Origin: Acidobacteriaceae bacterium
GTDB taxonomy: Bacteria > Acidobacteriota > Terriglobia > Terriglobales > Acidobacteriaceae
NCBI GenBank assembly: GCA_025355505.1
Contig: JANXZM010000046.1
Span: forward strand, 1 to 43,875
Reading direction: 5' to 3'
DNA: 43,875 nucleotides
Shown: one piece after another, positions 43,863 through 43,875 of the stretch
Layout: each line of letters begins with the position of its first letter
Numbering within the stretch: position 1 is the first letter of the stretch
Program-made: the position numbers and the translations under genes
Notes under the pieces: model-generated
The model's database searches: none
Told to the model about the DNA's origin: nothing
Seen by the model: only the letters and a program-made list of their open reading frames with translations

Positions 43863-43875
43863 TTTCGGGACACAC

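Overview
The window looks like a chromosomal segment of an Acidobacteriota (Terriglobia-like) bacterium. This is inferred from gene families, not from an rRNA gene. It is GC-rich and Gram-negative (lpxA, lpxI, fabZ, bamD, TonB, outer-membrane barrel). It has REP-like palindromes and interspersed repeats of the TCATCCTGAGCGAAG family, and the housekeeping order rplU-rpmA-obgE-rpe-bamD.

Layout. 1-811: decayed IS200-like/RAYT transposase. 827-8121: minus-strand block with a response regulator, bamD, rpe, obgE, rpmA and rplU, plus the rplU promoter. 8131-22912: a 14,782-bp integrated element that I read as a complete casposon. 22941-26553: a frameshifted Abi-like gene, dtd, a DUF4440 protein, acpP and fabF. 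26624-31000: a DsbA-like thiol oxidoreductase and a TonB-family protein, separated by a 2,526-bp IS1-like transposon (27321-29846) that carries an AAA ATPase passenger. 31178-34801: envelope lipid genes (Gfo/Idh/MocA oxidoreductase, lpxI-like, lpxA, fabZ). 35222-39456: PilZ, DUF971, outer-membrane barrel, beta-propeller lipoprotein and a triplicated-domain secreted protein. 39532-43130: chromosome maintenance cluster rsmG, two parS sites, parA, a 13-unit tandem repeat array and parB. 43258-end: a truncated IS1595-type transposase.

The main discovery is the casposon. Its ends are 35-bp terminal inverted repeats matching at 34 of 35 positions, flanked by a perfect 14-bp target-site duplication. 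It encodes a Cas1-fold integrase with all expected catalytic residues and a C-terminal zinc-finger plus helix-turn-helix tail. No Cas2 and no CRISPR array are visible. Diverging from cas1 is an overlapping gene set: a sigma-region-4-like protein, an HTH protein, an HNH nuclease and a family B DNA polymerase with intact exonuclease and polymerase motifs. The rest is cargo: a membrane acyltransferase, a small membrane protein, a protein with a TIR/deoxyribosyltransferase-like domain, a DUF5131-TcmP pair, and a Ser/Thr kinase fused to a SAMHD1/dGTPase-like HD hydrolase whose stop codon abuts the right terminal repeat. Gene content and 14-bp duplication match what is known of casposons, which are described mainly from archaea. 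The defence-like cargo is the part most likely to be new.

The casposon inserted exactly at the -35 box of the rplU promoter, and the target duplication preserved that box. Near the other end, parA and parB are separated by a repeat array, and parB has repeat-derived sequence within its coding linker.
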